Assembly: GCA_009774145.1 (NCBI GenBank)
Contig: VSND01000014.1
Coordinates: 1-64,000 of the forward strand
DNA: 64,000 nt
Reading direction: 5' to 3'
From: Lachnospiraceae bacterium
Lineage (GTDB): Bacteria; Bacillota; Clostridia; Lachnospirales; Lachnospiraceae
In this document: in pieces, positions 16,333 to 24,611 of the stretch
How the letters are laid out: each line of letters begins with the position of its first letter
Numbering within the stretch: the first letter of the stretch is position 1
The notes under the pieces: model-generated
Told to the model about the DNA's origin: nothing
What the model saw: the letters and a program-made list of their open reading frames with translations, nothing else
The model's database searches: none
Position numbers and translations under genes: made by a program

Positions 16333-17163
16333 ATGAAAAAGAAAATGATCAGTATGATGCTGTGTGCAGCCATGACTGCTGCGATAGCGGCGGGATGCGG
16401 AAGCAAAGAGGCCGATCAGGCTGAGGCTCCGGCAACAGGAGCAGATGCAGAAGAAGGGGCGGAGGCTCCGGCAGAGAATGAAGAAGAAACAGAAGTTTCA
16501 GACGGCGGGACTCTGGTTATGGCGACAAATGCATATTTTGAGCCGTATGAATATTATGAAGGGGACCAGATTGTGGGCATCGACGCGGAGATGGCGGCGG
16601 CAGTAGCGGAAAAGCTCGGCATGGAGCTGAAGATCGAAGATATGGAATTTGATTCCATTATTCCGGCGGTCAATTCCGGAAAGGCAGATATGGGCGTGGC
16701 CGGCATGACGGTAACAGAGGATCGTCTGGTGAATGTCAATTTCAGCAATCCCTATACAACCGCAACACAGGTTATCATTGTTCAGGAAGGCAGCGATATT
16801 ACCGGAGAGGCGGACCTGAACGGAAAGATGATCGGCGTTCAGCTTGGAACAACCGGAGATATTTATGCTTCTGATATTGAAGGCGCCGAGATCGAGCAGT
16901 ATAATAAAGGAATGGATGCAGTGCAGGCACTGTCGAACGGCATGATCGACGCGGTGATCATTGATAATGAACCGGCGAAGCAGTTCGTATCCAAGGCAGA
17001 GGGGCTGAAGATTCTGGAAGAGGAATTTGTTACGGAAGAATATGCCATCGCTTTTGCAAAGGACAATGAAGAACTGATGGAGAAGGTGAATGCCGCATTG
17101 GATGAGCTGATTGCAGACGGAACCATCCAGTCGATTATTGACAAATATATTACGGCTGAGTAA
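16333..17163 (+). CDS. Amino acid ABC transporter, binding lipoprotein
   Basis: This 276-residue extracellular binding protein has a lipoprotein signal (Lys-rich start, hydrophobic stretch, lipobox AAGC). An acidic Ala/Glu linker of about 45 residues follows, then a family 3 (polar amino acid) binding domain. Typical elements are GTLVMATNAYFEPYEY, DQIVGIDAEMAAA, and TEDRLVNVNFSNPY whose Arg usually binds the ligand carboxylate. It is the first gene of an operon with a permease (17174) and an ATPase (17856). The exact amino acid is unknown. A paralogue lies at 18648. Confidence 0.93.
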   Translation: MKKKMISMMLCAAMTAAIAAGCGSKEADQAEAPATGADAEEGAEAPAENEEETEVSDGGTLVMATNAYFEPYEYYEGDQIVGIDAEMAAAVAEKLGMELKIEDMEFDSIIPAVNSGKADMGVAGMTVTEDRLVNVNFSNPYTTATQVIIVQEGSDITGEADLNGKMIGVQLGTTGDIYASDIEGAEIEQYNKGMDAVQALSNGMIDAVIIDNEPAKQFVSKAEGLKILEEEFVTEEYAIAFAKDNEELMEKVNAALDELIADGTIQSIIDKYITAE

Positions 17164-17173
17164 AGGACAGAAT

Positions 17174-17866
17174 ATGGGAAACTTTCAGGAGCGTTTTTAT
17201 CTTAATTTTATAAAAGACGACCGGTGGATGTACATGTGGGACGGCCTGAAGATCACGCTGGAGGTGACGCTTTTTGCGACGCTTCTGGGGATTGTTCTCG
17301 GCTTTCTTGTGGCAATCATCCGTTCAACCCATGACCGGACCGGGAAGCTGAAGATTATGAATGTCCTGTGCCAGATCTATCTGACCGTAATCCGCGGCAC
17401 ACCTGCCGTGGTACAGCTTCTGATCATGTATTTTGTGATCTTTGGTTCGGTGAAGGGGATCAGCAAGGTACTTGTGGCTGTGCTGGCGTTCGGCATCAAT
17501 TCCGGCGCCTATGTGGCGGAAATCTGCCGCGCGGGCATTATGTCCATCGACATCGGCCAGATGGAGGCGGGCAGGAGCATCGGTTTCAGCTATGGTCAGA
17601 CCATGTGGTATATTGTTCTGCCCCAGGCTTTCAAGAATGTACTTCCGGCGCTGGGCAACGAGTTTATTGTGCTCCTGAAAGAGACTTCCATATCCGGATA
17701 CATCGCCCTGCAGGATCTGACAAAGGGCGGTGATATCATCCGAAGCCGTACATACGATGCCTTTATGCCGCTGATCGGCGTTGCGATTGTTTATCTGGTT
17801 CTGGTCCTTGGCTTTACCAAGCTGGTGTCCATGCTGGAAAGGAGGCTGAATCAGAGTGAACGATAA
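17174..17866 (+). CDS. Amino acid ABC transporter, permease
   Basis: A 230-residue HisM/GlnP-type permease. It has about five membrane segments, beginning with LKITLEVTLFATLLGIVLGF, and the EAA loop around EAGRSIGFSYGQTMWYIVLPQAF that docks to the ATPase. The ATG at 17174 follows AAAGGACAG, ten bases after the binding-protein stop. A longer frame upstream exists but lies inside the binding-protein gene. Its stop overlaps the ATPase start by 11 bases. Confidence 0.95.
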   Translation: MGNFQERFYLNFIKDDRWMYMWDGLKITLEVTLFATLLGIVLGFLVAIIRSTHDRTGKLKIMNVLCQIYLTVIRGTPAVVQLLIMYFVIFGSVKGISKVLVAVLAFGINSGAYVAEICRAGIMSIDIGQMEAGRSIGFSYGQTMWYIVLPQAFKNVLPALGNEFIVLLKETSISGYIALQDLTKGGDIIRSRTYDAFMPLIGVAIVYLVLVLGFTKLVSMLERRLNQSER

Positions 17867-18593
17867 CATACTGATCCGGGCAGAAAATGTCCGGAAAAGC
17901 TTTTCGGGCAAAGAGGTATTAAAGGGAATCGATCTGGAGATCCGAAAGGGGGAAGTGGTGGTCATCATCGGACCGTCCGGTTCGGGAAAGAGTACTTTCC
18001 TCAGATGTCTGAATCTTCTGGAGGTTCCGACAGGCGGACATATTTATTTTAACGATGTGGACATTACGGAAAAATCGGTGAATATTGATATGCACCGCCA
18101 GAAGATGGGGATGGTGTTCCAGCATTTCAACCTGTTTCCCCATATGGATATTCTGAAAAACATGACGATCGGTCCGGAGAAGCTTCTGAAAAAGTCCAGG
18201 GAAGAAGCAGAAAAGCAGGCCATGGAGCTTCTGGCGCGCGTGGGGCTTGCAGACCGCAGTCATGCATATCCAAACCAGCTGTCCGGCGGCCAGAAGCAGC
18301 GGATTGCCATCGTCCGCGCGCTGTGCATGCAGCCGGAAGTGATGCTGTTTGACGAGCCGACCTCCGCACTGGACCCGGAGATGGTGGGAGAGGTGCTTCA
18401 GGTTATGAGGGACCTTGCCAGAGAACATATGACCATGGTGGTTGTGACCCATGAGATGGGCTTTGCAAAAGAGGTGGCGGACCGGGTGGTGTTTCTGGAT
18501 GAAGGAATTCTGATGGAGCAGAACCGTCCGGAAGAATTTTTTGTAAATCCCCGTAATGAAAGATTGAAGAGCTTTCTTGGGAAGGTTCTGTAG
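17856..18593 (+). CDS. Amino acid ABC transporter, ATPase
   Basis: This 245-residue GlnQ/HisP-type ATPase powers the transporter. The Walker A loop is GPSGSGKSTFLRC, the signature LSGGQKQRIAI, Walker B VMLFDEPTSALDPE, and the switch histidine lies in VVVTHEMGFA. It starts with GTG, with AAGGAGG about ten bases before, and overlaps the permease stop. A perfect 8-bp hairpin follows before the second binding protein. Confidence 0.97.
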   Translation: MNDNILIRAENVRKSFSGKEVLKGIDLEIRKGEVVVIIGPSGSGKSTFLRCLNLLEVPTGGHIYFNDVDITEKSVNIDMHRQKMGMVFQHFNLFPHMDILKNMTIGPEKLLKKSREEAEKQAMELLARVGLADRSHAYPNQLSGGQKQRIAIVRALCMQPEVMLFDEPTSALDPEMVGEVLQVMRDLAREHMTMVVVTHEMGFAKEVADRVVFLDEGILMEQNRPEEFFVNPRNERLKSFLGKVL

Positions 18594-18596
18594 CAG

Positions 18597-18616
18597 CCGC
18601 AGGCAAAAGCCTGCGG
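18597..18616 (+). terminator. Hairpin between ATPase and second binding protein
   Basis: CCGCAGGC / GCCTGCGG with an AAAA loop, followed by TATTGT. The T-run is weak, so it may only reduce expression of the downstream paralogue or stabilise the upstream mRNA. Confidence 0.55.
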
Positions 18617-18647
18617 TATTGTCAGTGATAGTGGTAAAGGAAACAGG

Positions 18648-19406
18648 ATGATGAGAAAAAAGAAACTGTCCGGTTGGATGATGTGTGTATGTACAGCGGC
18701 AGTGATATGCGGCTGCGGCAGTAAGGATTTTAAAAATCCTTCCAGAGGGGAAACTCTGGTTATGGCAACGAACGCATATATGGAACCATATTCCTACTAT
18801 GCAGAAGATCAGATCGTTGGGATCGACGTGGAGATCGCGCAGGCGATTGCAGACAAACTGGGAATGGAACTGGAGGTCCGCAATATGGAACTGGATTCCG
18901 TTTTTGATGAATTGAATGCAGGCAGGGCCCATATCGGAATGGCGGGCATAAATGCGGCGGAAGAACATCTGGAGGATGCGGACTTCAGCGATCCTTATAT
19001 GAGGATTGAGCAGGCGGTGATCGTGGACGCGGACAGCGAGGCCGCAGCAGTCAGCGATTTTTCGGACGGTCTGATTGGTGTTCCGGCCGGAGCTGCCGGC
19101 GAGATCGTTGCTTCTGATCTGCCGGGGGCACAGGTCAGATCTTATGACAGCGGTGCAGATGCGGTACAGGCGCTGTTAAACGATACCATTGATGCGGTGA
19201 TTCTTGACCGGACTTCTGCCGAAGAGCTGACAGAGGGCACCGAAGAGCTGAAGATACTGGAGGAGGCTTTTGCCGCGCGGGGATGCTCGATTGCGGTAGC
19301 AAAAGGAAACGAAGAACTGCTGGATGATGTGGACAAGGCGCTGGATGCAATTATTGCAGACGGGACGGTTTTTCGGATTACAAACAAGTATATAACAGCA
19401 GAATGA
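18648..19406 (+). CDS. Second, divergent amino acid binding lipoprotein
   Basis: This 252-residue paralogue of the 16333 gene has a lipobox (VICGC), no acidic linker, and the same fold (GETLVMATNAYMEPYSYY, DQIVGIDVEIAQA, and the shared ending ITNKYITAE). At the position of the usual carboxylate-binding Arg (TEDRLVN in the first protein) it has AEEHLED, so His replaces Arg. It is also far more acidic in the second lobe. The ligand may differ, or binding may be weak. It follows the ATPase gene, so it could deliver to the same permease. It probably arose by tandem duplication. Confidence 0.9.
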   Translation: MMRKKKLSGWMMCVCTAAVICGCGSKDFKNPSRGETLVMATNAYMEPYSYYAEDQIVGIDVEIAQAIADKLGMELEVRNMELDSVFDELNAGRAHIGMAGINAAEEHLEDADFSDPYMRIEQAVIVDADSEAAAVSDFSDGLIGVPAGAAGEIVASDLPGAQVRSYDSGADAVQALLNDTIDAVILDRTSAEELTEGTEELKILEEAFAARGCSIAVAKGNEELLDDVDKALDAIIADGTVFRITNKYITAE

Positions 19407-19430
19407 AACTGTGTCCATGGCAGGCTGGAG

Positions 19431-19455
19431 GCCGGCAGATATCTGAACAGTAACC
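19431..19455. repeat. REP-like half unit, copy 3
   Basis: GCCGGCAGATATCTGAACAG plus TAACC matches the left unit of the palindrome at 10133 at 18 of 20 positions. A clear inverse partner is not visible. Confidence 0.45.
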
Positions 19456-19493
19456 GGTCTTACAAATTGGAATGAAAAAAAATGGATTAGGTA

Positions 19494-19522
19494 TTGATAT
19501 TTTTGGACAAATTAGGTAAAAT
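19494..19522 (+). promoter_or_regulatory. gap promoter
   Basis: TTGATA and TAAAAT are separated by 17 bases, about 85 bases before the gap start codon. Confidence 0.7.
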
Positions 19523-19608
19523 ATGTAATGGTTGATGTTCTTTTAACAATCTTTGCAAGAGTTGGAAGAACAAACATATTATATTCAACTTGTAGGAGGA
19601 ATGGAAAC

Positions 19609-20622
19609 ATGGCAGTAAAAGTAGCAATCAATGGTTTCGGACGTATTGGTCGTCTTGCATTCAGACAGATGTTTGGTGCAGAGGGTTATGAAGTTGTGGC
19701 AATCAACGACTTGACTTCTCCGAAGATGCTGGCACACTTGTTAAAGTATGACTCTTCTCAGGGTAAATATGAGAAGGCTGATACCGTATCCGCAACAGAA
19801 GATTCTATCGTTGTCGATGGAAAAGAAATCAAGATTTATGCAAAAGCAAATGCAGCAGAGCTTCCGTGGGGAGAGATCGGCGTAGACGTAGTTCTGGAGT
19901 GTACCGGATTCTACACCTCCAAAGACAAGGCTTCTGCTCATATTACCGCAGGCGCTAAGAAAGTTGTTATCTCTGCTCCGGCTGGTAACGATCTGCCGAC
20001 TATCGTTTACAATGTAAACCATACAACTCTGAAAAAAGAAGATACCGTTATTTCCGCAGCATCCTGTACGACCAACTGCCTGGCTCCGATGGCAAAAGCG
20101 CTGAACGATCTGGCTCCGATCGAGTCCGGTATTATGTGTACAATCCACGCTTACACAGGAGATCAGATGCCTCTTGACGGACCGCAGAGAAAAGGCGATC
20201 TGAGAAGAAGCCGTGCGGCTGCAATCAACATCGTTCCGAACAGCACCGGCGCTGCAAAAGCAATCGGCCTTGTTATCCCGGAACTGAACGGCAAGCTCAT
20301 CGGCGCTGCACAGCGTGTTCCGACCCCGACCGGTTCCACCACTCTTCTGTTCGCAGTTGTGAACAAAGCAGTGACCAAGGAAGAGATCAATGCAGCCATG
20401 AAAGCAGCTGCTACCGAGTCCTATGGTTATACCGAGGATGAGATCGTATCCAGCGATATCATCGGTATGAGATATGGTTCTCTGTTTGATGCAACTCAGA
20501 CCATGGTTTCTCCGCTTCCGGATGGAAAGGCTCAGGTTGAGGTTGTTTCCTGGTATGACAATGAGAACTCCTATGTATCTCAGATGGTTCGTACGATCAA
20601 ATACTTCGCAGAGCTTGCATAA
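19609..20622 (+). CDS. gap: Glyceraldehyde-3-phosphate dehydrogenase
   Basis: It oxidises glyceraldehyde-3-phosphate to 1,3-bisphosphoglycerate with NAD+. The 337 residues begin KVAINGFGRIGRLAF; the catalytic Cys is in SAASCTTNCLAP and the signature ends ASCTTN. The ATG at 19609 follows TAGGAGGA and matches the family's start; the longer upstream frame has no support. It is the first gene of the glycolytic cluster gap-pgk-tpiA-gpmI-eno, with its own promoter and a strong terminator, so pgk may have a separate promoter. Confidence 0.98.
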   Translation: MAVKVAINGFGRIGRLAFRQMFGAEGYEVVAINDLTSPKMLAHLLKYDSSQGKYEKADTVSATEDSIVVDGKEIKIYAKANAAELPWGEIGVDVVLECTGFYTSKDKASAHITAGAKKVVISAPAGNDLPTIVYNVNHTTLKKEDTVISAASCTTNCLAPMAKALNDLAPIESGIMCTIHAYTGDQMPLDGPQRKGDLRRSRAAAINIVPNSTGAAKAIGLVIPELNGKLIGAAQRVPTPTGSTTLLFAVVNKAVTKEEINAAMKAAATESYGYTEDEIVSSDIIGMRYGSLFDATQTMVSPLPDGKAQVEVVSWYDNENSYVSQMVRTIKYFAELA

Positions 20623-20665
20623 CAGCACTGAGCCGTATGTCGGCGATCATATTTAAGACCTTAAA

Positions 20666-20695
20666 GGGTCCGGTCTTCAGGGCCGGGCCTTTTTT
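20666..20695 (+). terminator. Terminator after gap
   Basis: GGTCCGG / CCGGGCC stem (one G-T pair) followed by TTTTTT. Confidence 0.85.
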
Positions 20696-20787
20696 CGGAC
20701 AGAAAGATGAGCAGACCGGGTGGTGTGTCTGCAGCGCCGGATTTCGCAGGACGGGATCCTTGAAAATAAAGCAGGAGGCAAGGGAAG

Positions 20788-22011
20788 ATGGGATTAAATA
20801 AAAAATCAGTAAATGATATCAATGTAAAGGGAAAACGCGTGCTGGTAAGATGTGACTTTAATGTTCCGTTAAAGGACGGACAGATCACCGATGAGACCAG
20901 AATCAGGGCAGCGCTTCCTACCATTCAGAAGTTGATCGATGACGGCGGAAAGGTAATTCTCTGCTCTCATCTTGGAAAGGTAAAGAACGGCCCGAATGAG
21001 GGAGAGTCTCTGGCGCCGGTTGCAGAGAGACTGTCCGAGAAGCTTGGCAGGCCGGTGAATTTTGTGGCTGACTATAATGTGACGGGCGAAGCGGCGACTG
21101 CGGCAGTGGCTGCCATGAACGAGGGAGATGTGGTGCTTCTTCAGAATACCCGTTTCCGCGGCAAGGAAGAGACGAAGAACGGCGAGGCATTTTCCAAAGA
21201 ACTGGCAGATCTGTGCGACGTATACGTATGCGACGCATTTGGTTCTTCTCACAGAGCGCATGCATCGGTTGCCGGCGTAACGGATGTGGTCCGTGCAAAG
21301 GGCGGCGAGTGCGCAGTCGGCTATCTGATGCAGAAGGAGATTGATTTCCTTGGAAATGCAGTGGAGAATCCGGTAAGGCCCTTCGTGGCAATTCTGGGCG
21401 GTGCAAAAGTGGCAGACAAGCTGAACGTGATTGCAAACCTTCTGGAGAAATGCGATACGCTGATCATCGGCGGCGGTATGGCTTATACTTTCTTGAAAGC
21501 AAAGGGCTATGAGATCGGAACTTCTCTGGTTGACGAAGAGAAGCTTGACTACTGCAAGGAAATGATGGAAAAGGCAGAGAAGCTCGGCAAGAAGCTGCTG
21601 CTTCCGGTTGATACCACCATCGCTTCTGCATTCCCGAATCCAATTGATGCCGAGATTGAGGTTTCTGTCGTGGATGCAGATGCGATTCCGGCTGACAAGA
21701 TGGGACTGGATATCGGAACAAAGACGGCAGAGATGTACGCAGAAGCTGTGAAATCCGCAAAGACCGTTGTATGGAACGGACCGATGGGTGTATTTGAGAA
21801 TCCGATTCTGGCAAAAGGAACGATTGCAGTGGCAAAATCTCTTGCGCAGACCGATGCAACTACGATCATCGGCGGCGGAGATTCTGCAGCTGCAGTGAAC
21901 CAGCTGGGCTTTGCAGACAAGATGAGCCATATTTCTACAGGAGGCGGAGCTTCCCTGGAATTCCTGGAGGGCAAAGAGCTTCCGGGTGTGGCTGCAGCAG
22001 ACGATAAATAA
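20788..22011 (+). CDS. pgk: Phosphoglycerate kinase
   Basis: It makes ATP from 1,3-bisphosphoglycerate. At 407 residues it has the signature KRVLVRCDFNVPL, the substrate loops SHLGK and NTRF, and the nucleotide-binding GGGDS region near the C-terminus with the HISTGGGASLEF ending. The ATG follows AAGCAGGAGGCAAGG. The structured repeat A lies between it and tpiA. Confidence 0.98.
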   Translation: MGLNKKSVNDINVKGKRVLVRCDFNVPLKDGQITDETRIRAALPTIQKLIDDGGKVILCSHLGKVKNGPNEGESLAPVAERLSEKLGRPVNFVADYNVTGEAATAAVAAMNEGDVVLLQNTRFRGKEETKNGEAFSKELADLCDVYVCDAFGSSHRAHASVAGVTDVVRAKGGECAVGYLMQKEIDFLGNAVENPVRPFVAILGGAKVADKLNVIANLLEKCDTLIIGGGMAYTFLKAKGYEIGTSLVDEEKLDYCKEMMEKAEKLGKKLLLPVDTTIASAFPNPIDAEIEVSVVDADAIPADKMGLDIGTKTAEMYAEAVKSAKTVVWNGPMGVFENPILAKGTIAVAKSLAQTDATTIIGGGDSAAAVNQLGFADKMSHISTGGGASLEFLEGKELPGVAAADDK

Positions 22012-22035
22012 AGTGTCCGTTCAAACTCCTGCAGA

Positions 22036-22182
22036 CGGACGCCGGTTGTGAGCTGGTATTCCTTCCAGACCCCGCTTGCGCTTAATGAAGGGCAGCAGCG
22101 GTACTAAGGGCGCAAAAGACGCGCCCTAAGGACCGGCGCCCTTCAATGGGTCTTTCAGGAATACCAGCCCACAACGGCTCTG
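22036..22182. repeat. Modular palindromic repeat, copy A
   Basis: This copy of a structured intergenic repeat lies between pgk and tpiA. The core (about 22072-22152) contains TGAAGGGC, the stem GGGCGC/GCGCCC and TTCAATGGGTC, shared almost base for base with copies B and C. Outside it, arms of about 30 bases (TGTGAGCTGGTATTCC / GGAATACCAGCCCACA) pair with each other. The outer boundary CGGACGCC is shared with B and C. This is the short form, without the extra hairpin module. Confidence 0.85.
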
Positions 22183-22255
22183 GTATTGGCAGAGGTATGA
22201 ATGATATTTTGAAAAAGAACAGGTTTGTGAATAACAGGTAAGGAGATGGATGAAG

Positions 22256-23005
22256 ATGGCAAGAAAAAAGATTATTGCAGGTAACTGGAAGATGAACATG
22301 ACTCCTACGGAGGCAGTGGAGCTGATCAATACGTTGAAACCGCTGGTAGCTACGGATGATGCAGATGTGGTATTCTGCGTGCCGGCGATTGACATCATTC
22401 CGGCGATGGAAGCTGCGAAGGGTTCCAATATTCAGATCGGCGCCGAGAATATGTATTTTGAGGAGAAGGGTGCGTACACCGGCGAGATCTCTCCGGCCAT
22501 GCTGACCGACGCAGGCGTAAAATACGTGGTTCTTGGACATTCCGAGAGAAGAGAGTACTTTGCAGAGACCAGCGAGACTGTAAATAAGAAGATGTTGAAG
22601 GCGTTTGAGCACGGTATGACTCCGATCATGTGCTGCGGCGAGACTCTGACGCAGAGAGAGCAGGGTGTGACGATGGATTTCATCCGCCAGCAGGTGAAGG
22701 TTGGTTTCCTTGGGGTGACTGCAGAGCAGGCGGCGACTGCAGTGATTGCCTATGAGCCGATCTGGGCGATCGGAACCGGTAAGACAGCAACGACGGAGCA
22801 GGCACAGGAAGTGTGCAAAGGCATCCGTGAGTGCATTGCTGAGATCTACGATCAGGCAACTGCAGATGCAATCCGTATTCAGTACGGCGGATCGGTCAAT
22901 GCGGCTACGGCTCCGGAGCTGTTTGTGCAGCCGGATATTGACGGCGGCCTGGTAGGCGGCGCTGCACTGAAACCGGATTTCGGGAAGATCGTCAACTGGA
23001 AATAG
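22256..23005 (+). CDS. tpiA: Triosephosphate isomerase
   Basis: It interconverts dihydroxyacetone phosphate and glyceraldehyde-3-phosphate. The 249 residues show GNWKMN (catalytic Lys), LGHSERR (His) and AYEPIWAIGTGK (catalytic Glu). Two ATG codons lie close together; the one at 22256 is preferred, because TAAGGAG is about ten bases upstream of it and the family start is MARKKIIAGNWKMN. The other, at 22250, would add two residues. Confidence 0.98.
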   Translation: MARKKIIAGNWKMNMTPTEAVELINTLKPLVATDDADVVFCVPAIDIIPAMEAAKGSNIQIGAENMYFEEKGAYTGEISPAMLTDAGVKYVVLGHSERREYFAETSETVNKKMLKAFEHGMTPIMCCGETLTQREQGVTMDFIRQQVKVGFLGVTAEQAATAVIAYEPIWAIGTGKTATTEQAQEVCKGIRECIAEIYDQATADAIRIQYGGSVNAATAPELFVQPDIDGGLVGGAALKPDFGKIVNWK

Positions 23006-23038
23006 GCAGGCCATGGCGGGAGACCGTCCGGTCGGAAG

Positions 23039-23076
23039 CACCCGGGCCATGCGGTTTCTGCGGCATGGCCCGGGTG
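23039..23076 (+). terminator. Strong hairpin after tpiA
   Basis: CACCCGGGCCATGC and GCATGGCCCGGGTG pair perfectly over 14 bp, followed by TTCC with no long T-run. It is a likely transcript end or mRNA-stabilising hairpin. Confidence 0.6.
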
Positions 23077-23146
23077 TTCCTGATTGCTTCTTGCAGTCGG
23101 AAGAGCGGGGTTTGATGATCAGAAAGAGAAGGATTGAGGAAAAGTT

Positions 23147-24193
23147 ATGAGAAGAAGACTGGCAGCAGCGTGTGCTGTAATGATGATTGCTGTTATGGCG
23201 ATGGGATGTGCGGGGAAGACGCCTGCAGCATCGACGGATGGAAATGACACAGAGACATCTGTGCAGGAGGAAGAACCGGCAGAAGAGGAGCCGGCAGAAT
23301 TATCAGAGGAAGAAGAGCAGGAGCTTTATAATCTGTATATTGGTCTGAACAATACCATGGTTGGGCGTCTGAGTTCCTCTCTGTCTAAATATTTTGAATA
23401 TGTTGATTTTCAGGAAGAGTTTACGCTTCTGAATGGCGAGGACTATTTCTGTTATTCTCTGGAGAGCACGCTGGATGAGCTGGACCAGATCGATGAGCTG
23501 GTTGCCAGAAAACAGGAAAAATCCGAAGTGGATGATGCTTACATGGCGCTCAGCCCGGTCATCCGGGAGCTGATTCAGACACTGAACGAGGTGCAGGCAT
23601 ATACCGATGAGGATTCTTTTCTGGAAGATGATTTTGCAAAAGGCAGGGAGCTGCATGCGGTGCTCTGGAAGAGCTGCAACGAATATGAACCTCTGGCCAC
23701 AGAGTTTTTGGACAGTCTGGGTACGGTTGCATCTGCCCAGCGTGCAGATGATCTGGATCAGATGAAAGAGGAAGGGTACGTAGTGACGTATGCTCTGGTC
23801 AGTATGATCACCACGGCGCAGGAGATTCAGTCGGCAATCTACGAACAGGGGATCGAGGATGATTCCATGATGCTGCAGCTGGATACCGGAGCGCTTCAGC
23901 CGCTCTATGACCAGTATATGGAAGAGGTTGAGACCGTGCTCGGCTATCTGAAGGACGAGGAAGCGCTGGCAAATGAAGGATATCCGACGCAGTCTGCGTA
24001 TTATGTGACCTTTGAAGATGCCGTGGAGAATTCCGCAGAGGAACTGAAGGAGGTTTTCCGGAAGGTGGAAGAGCAGGAAGAACCCGGCGGATACGGAATT
24101 GTGAATGTGTTTACCGTGGATGGTTCCCTTGCCGGCTTTAACAACAAAGTTTCGGCCATGATTGATGATTACAACCGGATGATCAGCTATTAG
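23147..24193 (+). CDS. DUF3829-like lipoprotein
   Basis: This 348-residue protein has a lipoprotein signal (MRRRLAAACAVMMIAVMAMGC, lipobox AMGC) and an acidic Glu/Pro linker, then an all-helical domain from about residue 55. The helical domain (YIGLNN, tyrosine-rich segments, FNNKVSAMIDDYNRMI at the end) resembles DUF3829/YiiG-type lipoproteins of unknown function. It sits between tpiA and gpmI, but nothing in it suggests a metabolic role. It is expected on the outer face of the membrane. Confidence 0.7.
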   Translation: MRRRLAAACAVMMIAVMAMGCAGKTPAASTDGNDTETSVQEEEPAEEEPAELSEEEEQELYNLYIGLNNTMVGRLSSSLSKYFEYVDFQEEFTLLNGEDYFCYSLESTLDELDQIDELVARKQEKSEVDDAYMALSPVIRELIQTLNEVQAYTDEDSFLEDDFAKGRELHAVLWKSCNEYEPLATEFLDSLGTVASAQRADDLDQMKEEGYVVTYALVSMITTAQEIQSAIYEQGIEDDSMMLQLDTGALQPLYDQYMEEVETVLGYLKDEEALANEGYPTQSAYYVTFEDAVENSAEELKEVFRKVEEQEEPGGYGIVNVFTVDGSLAGFNNKVSAMIDDYNRMISY

Positions 24194-24239
24194 GTCAGAC
24201 TGAATGGCGGAAAAAGTTACTTTTCGCATTCATGCTATC

Positions 24240-24482
24240 CGGACGCCCGATGAGGGCAGATGATCCTTCCAGACAGGCGATCAGGACTCTCCCCACTGCG
24301 TGGGTCCCCCCTCATCGCAAATCCCGCTTGCGCTTAATGAAGGGCGATAAGGAATCCTCCCACTGCGTGGGTCCCTCCTTACCACAAAGGCAGCAGCGGT
24401 ACTAAGGGCGCAAAAGACGCGCCCTAAGGACCGGCGCCCTTCAATGGGTCTTCCAGGAAAATCTGCCCACATCGGGCTGAAC
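24240..24482. repeat. Modular palindromic repeat, copy B
   Basis: This is the longest copy, between the lipoprotein gene and gpmI. The core matches copies A and C. It carries two related hairpin modules, each with CCCACTGCGTGGGTCC: one at about 24277-24322 and one at about 24348-24406. Outer arms (GCCCGATGAGGGCAGATGATCC with GGAAAATCTGCCCACATCGGGC) pair with each other but differ in sequence from the arms of A and C. A further inverted repeat flanks it (24214-24229 with 24495-24508). Confidence 0.85.
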
Positions 24483-24531
24483 AATGGCTTAAATATGAAA
24501 AGTAACTTGGAAAAATGAAAAAAGAATGAAA

Positions 24532-24564
24532 AACTGCCCGGATACTTGCATGTTCCGGGCAGTT
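24532..24564 (+). terminator. Hairpin upstream of gpmI
   Basis: AACTGCCCGGA / TCCGGGCAGTT, a perfect 11-bp stem with an 11-base loop. It has A-rich flanks on the left, so it may terminate transcripts from either side. Confidence 0.6.
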
Positions 24565-24611
24565 CATGTAAAATAAAAGATTAGATAAATACACATATAA
24601 GGAGACAAGAT

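Noticed and set aside
19528..19608. N-terminal extension of gap
   Set aside because: The upstream codons cover the promoter-proximal leader; the ATG at 19609 has an ideal ribosome binding site and the family's normal start.
22036..22182. Repeats A, B and C as CRISPR or insertion sequence ends
   Set aside because: They are not regularly spaced with unique spacers, and none encloses a transposase gene.
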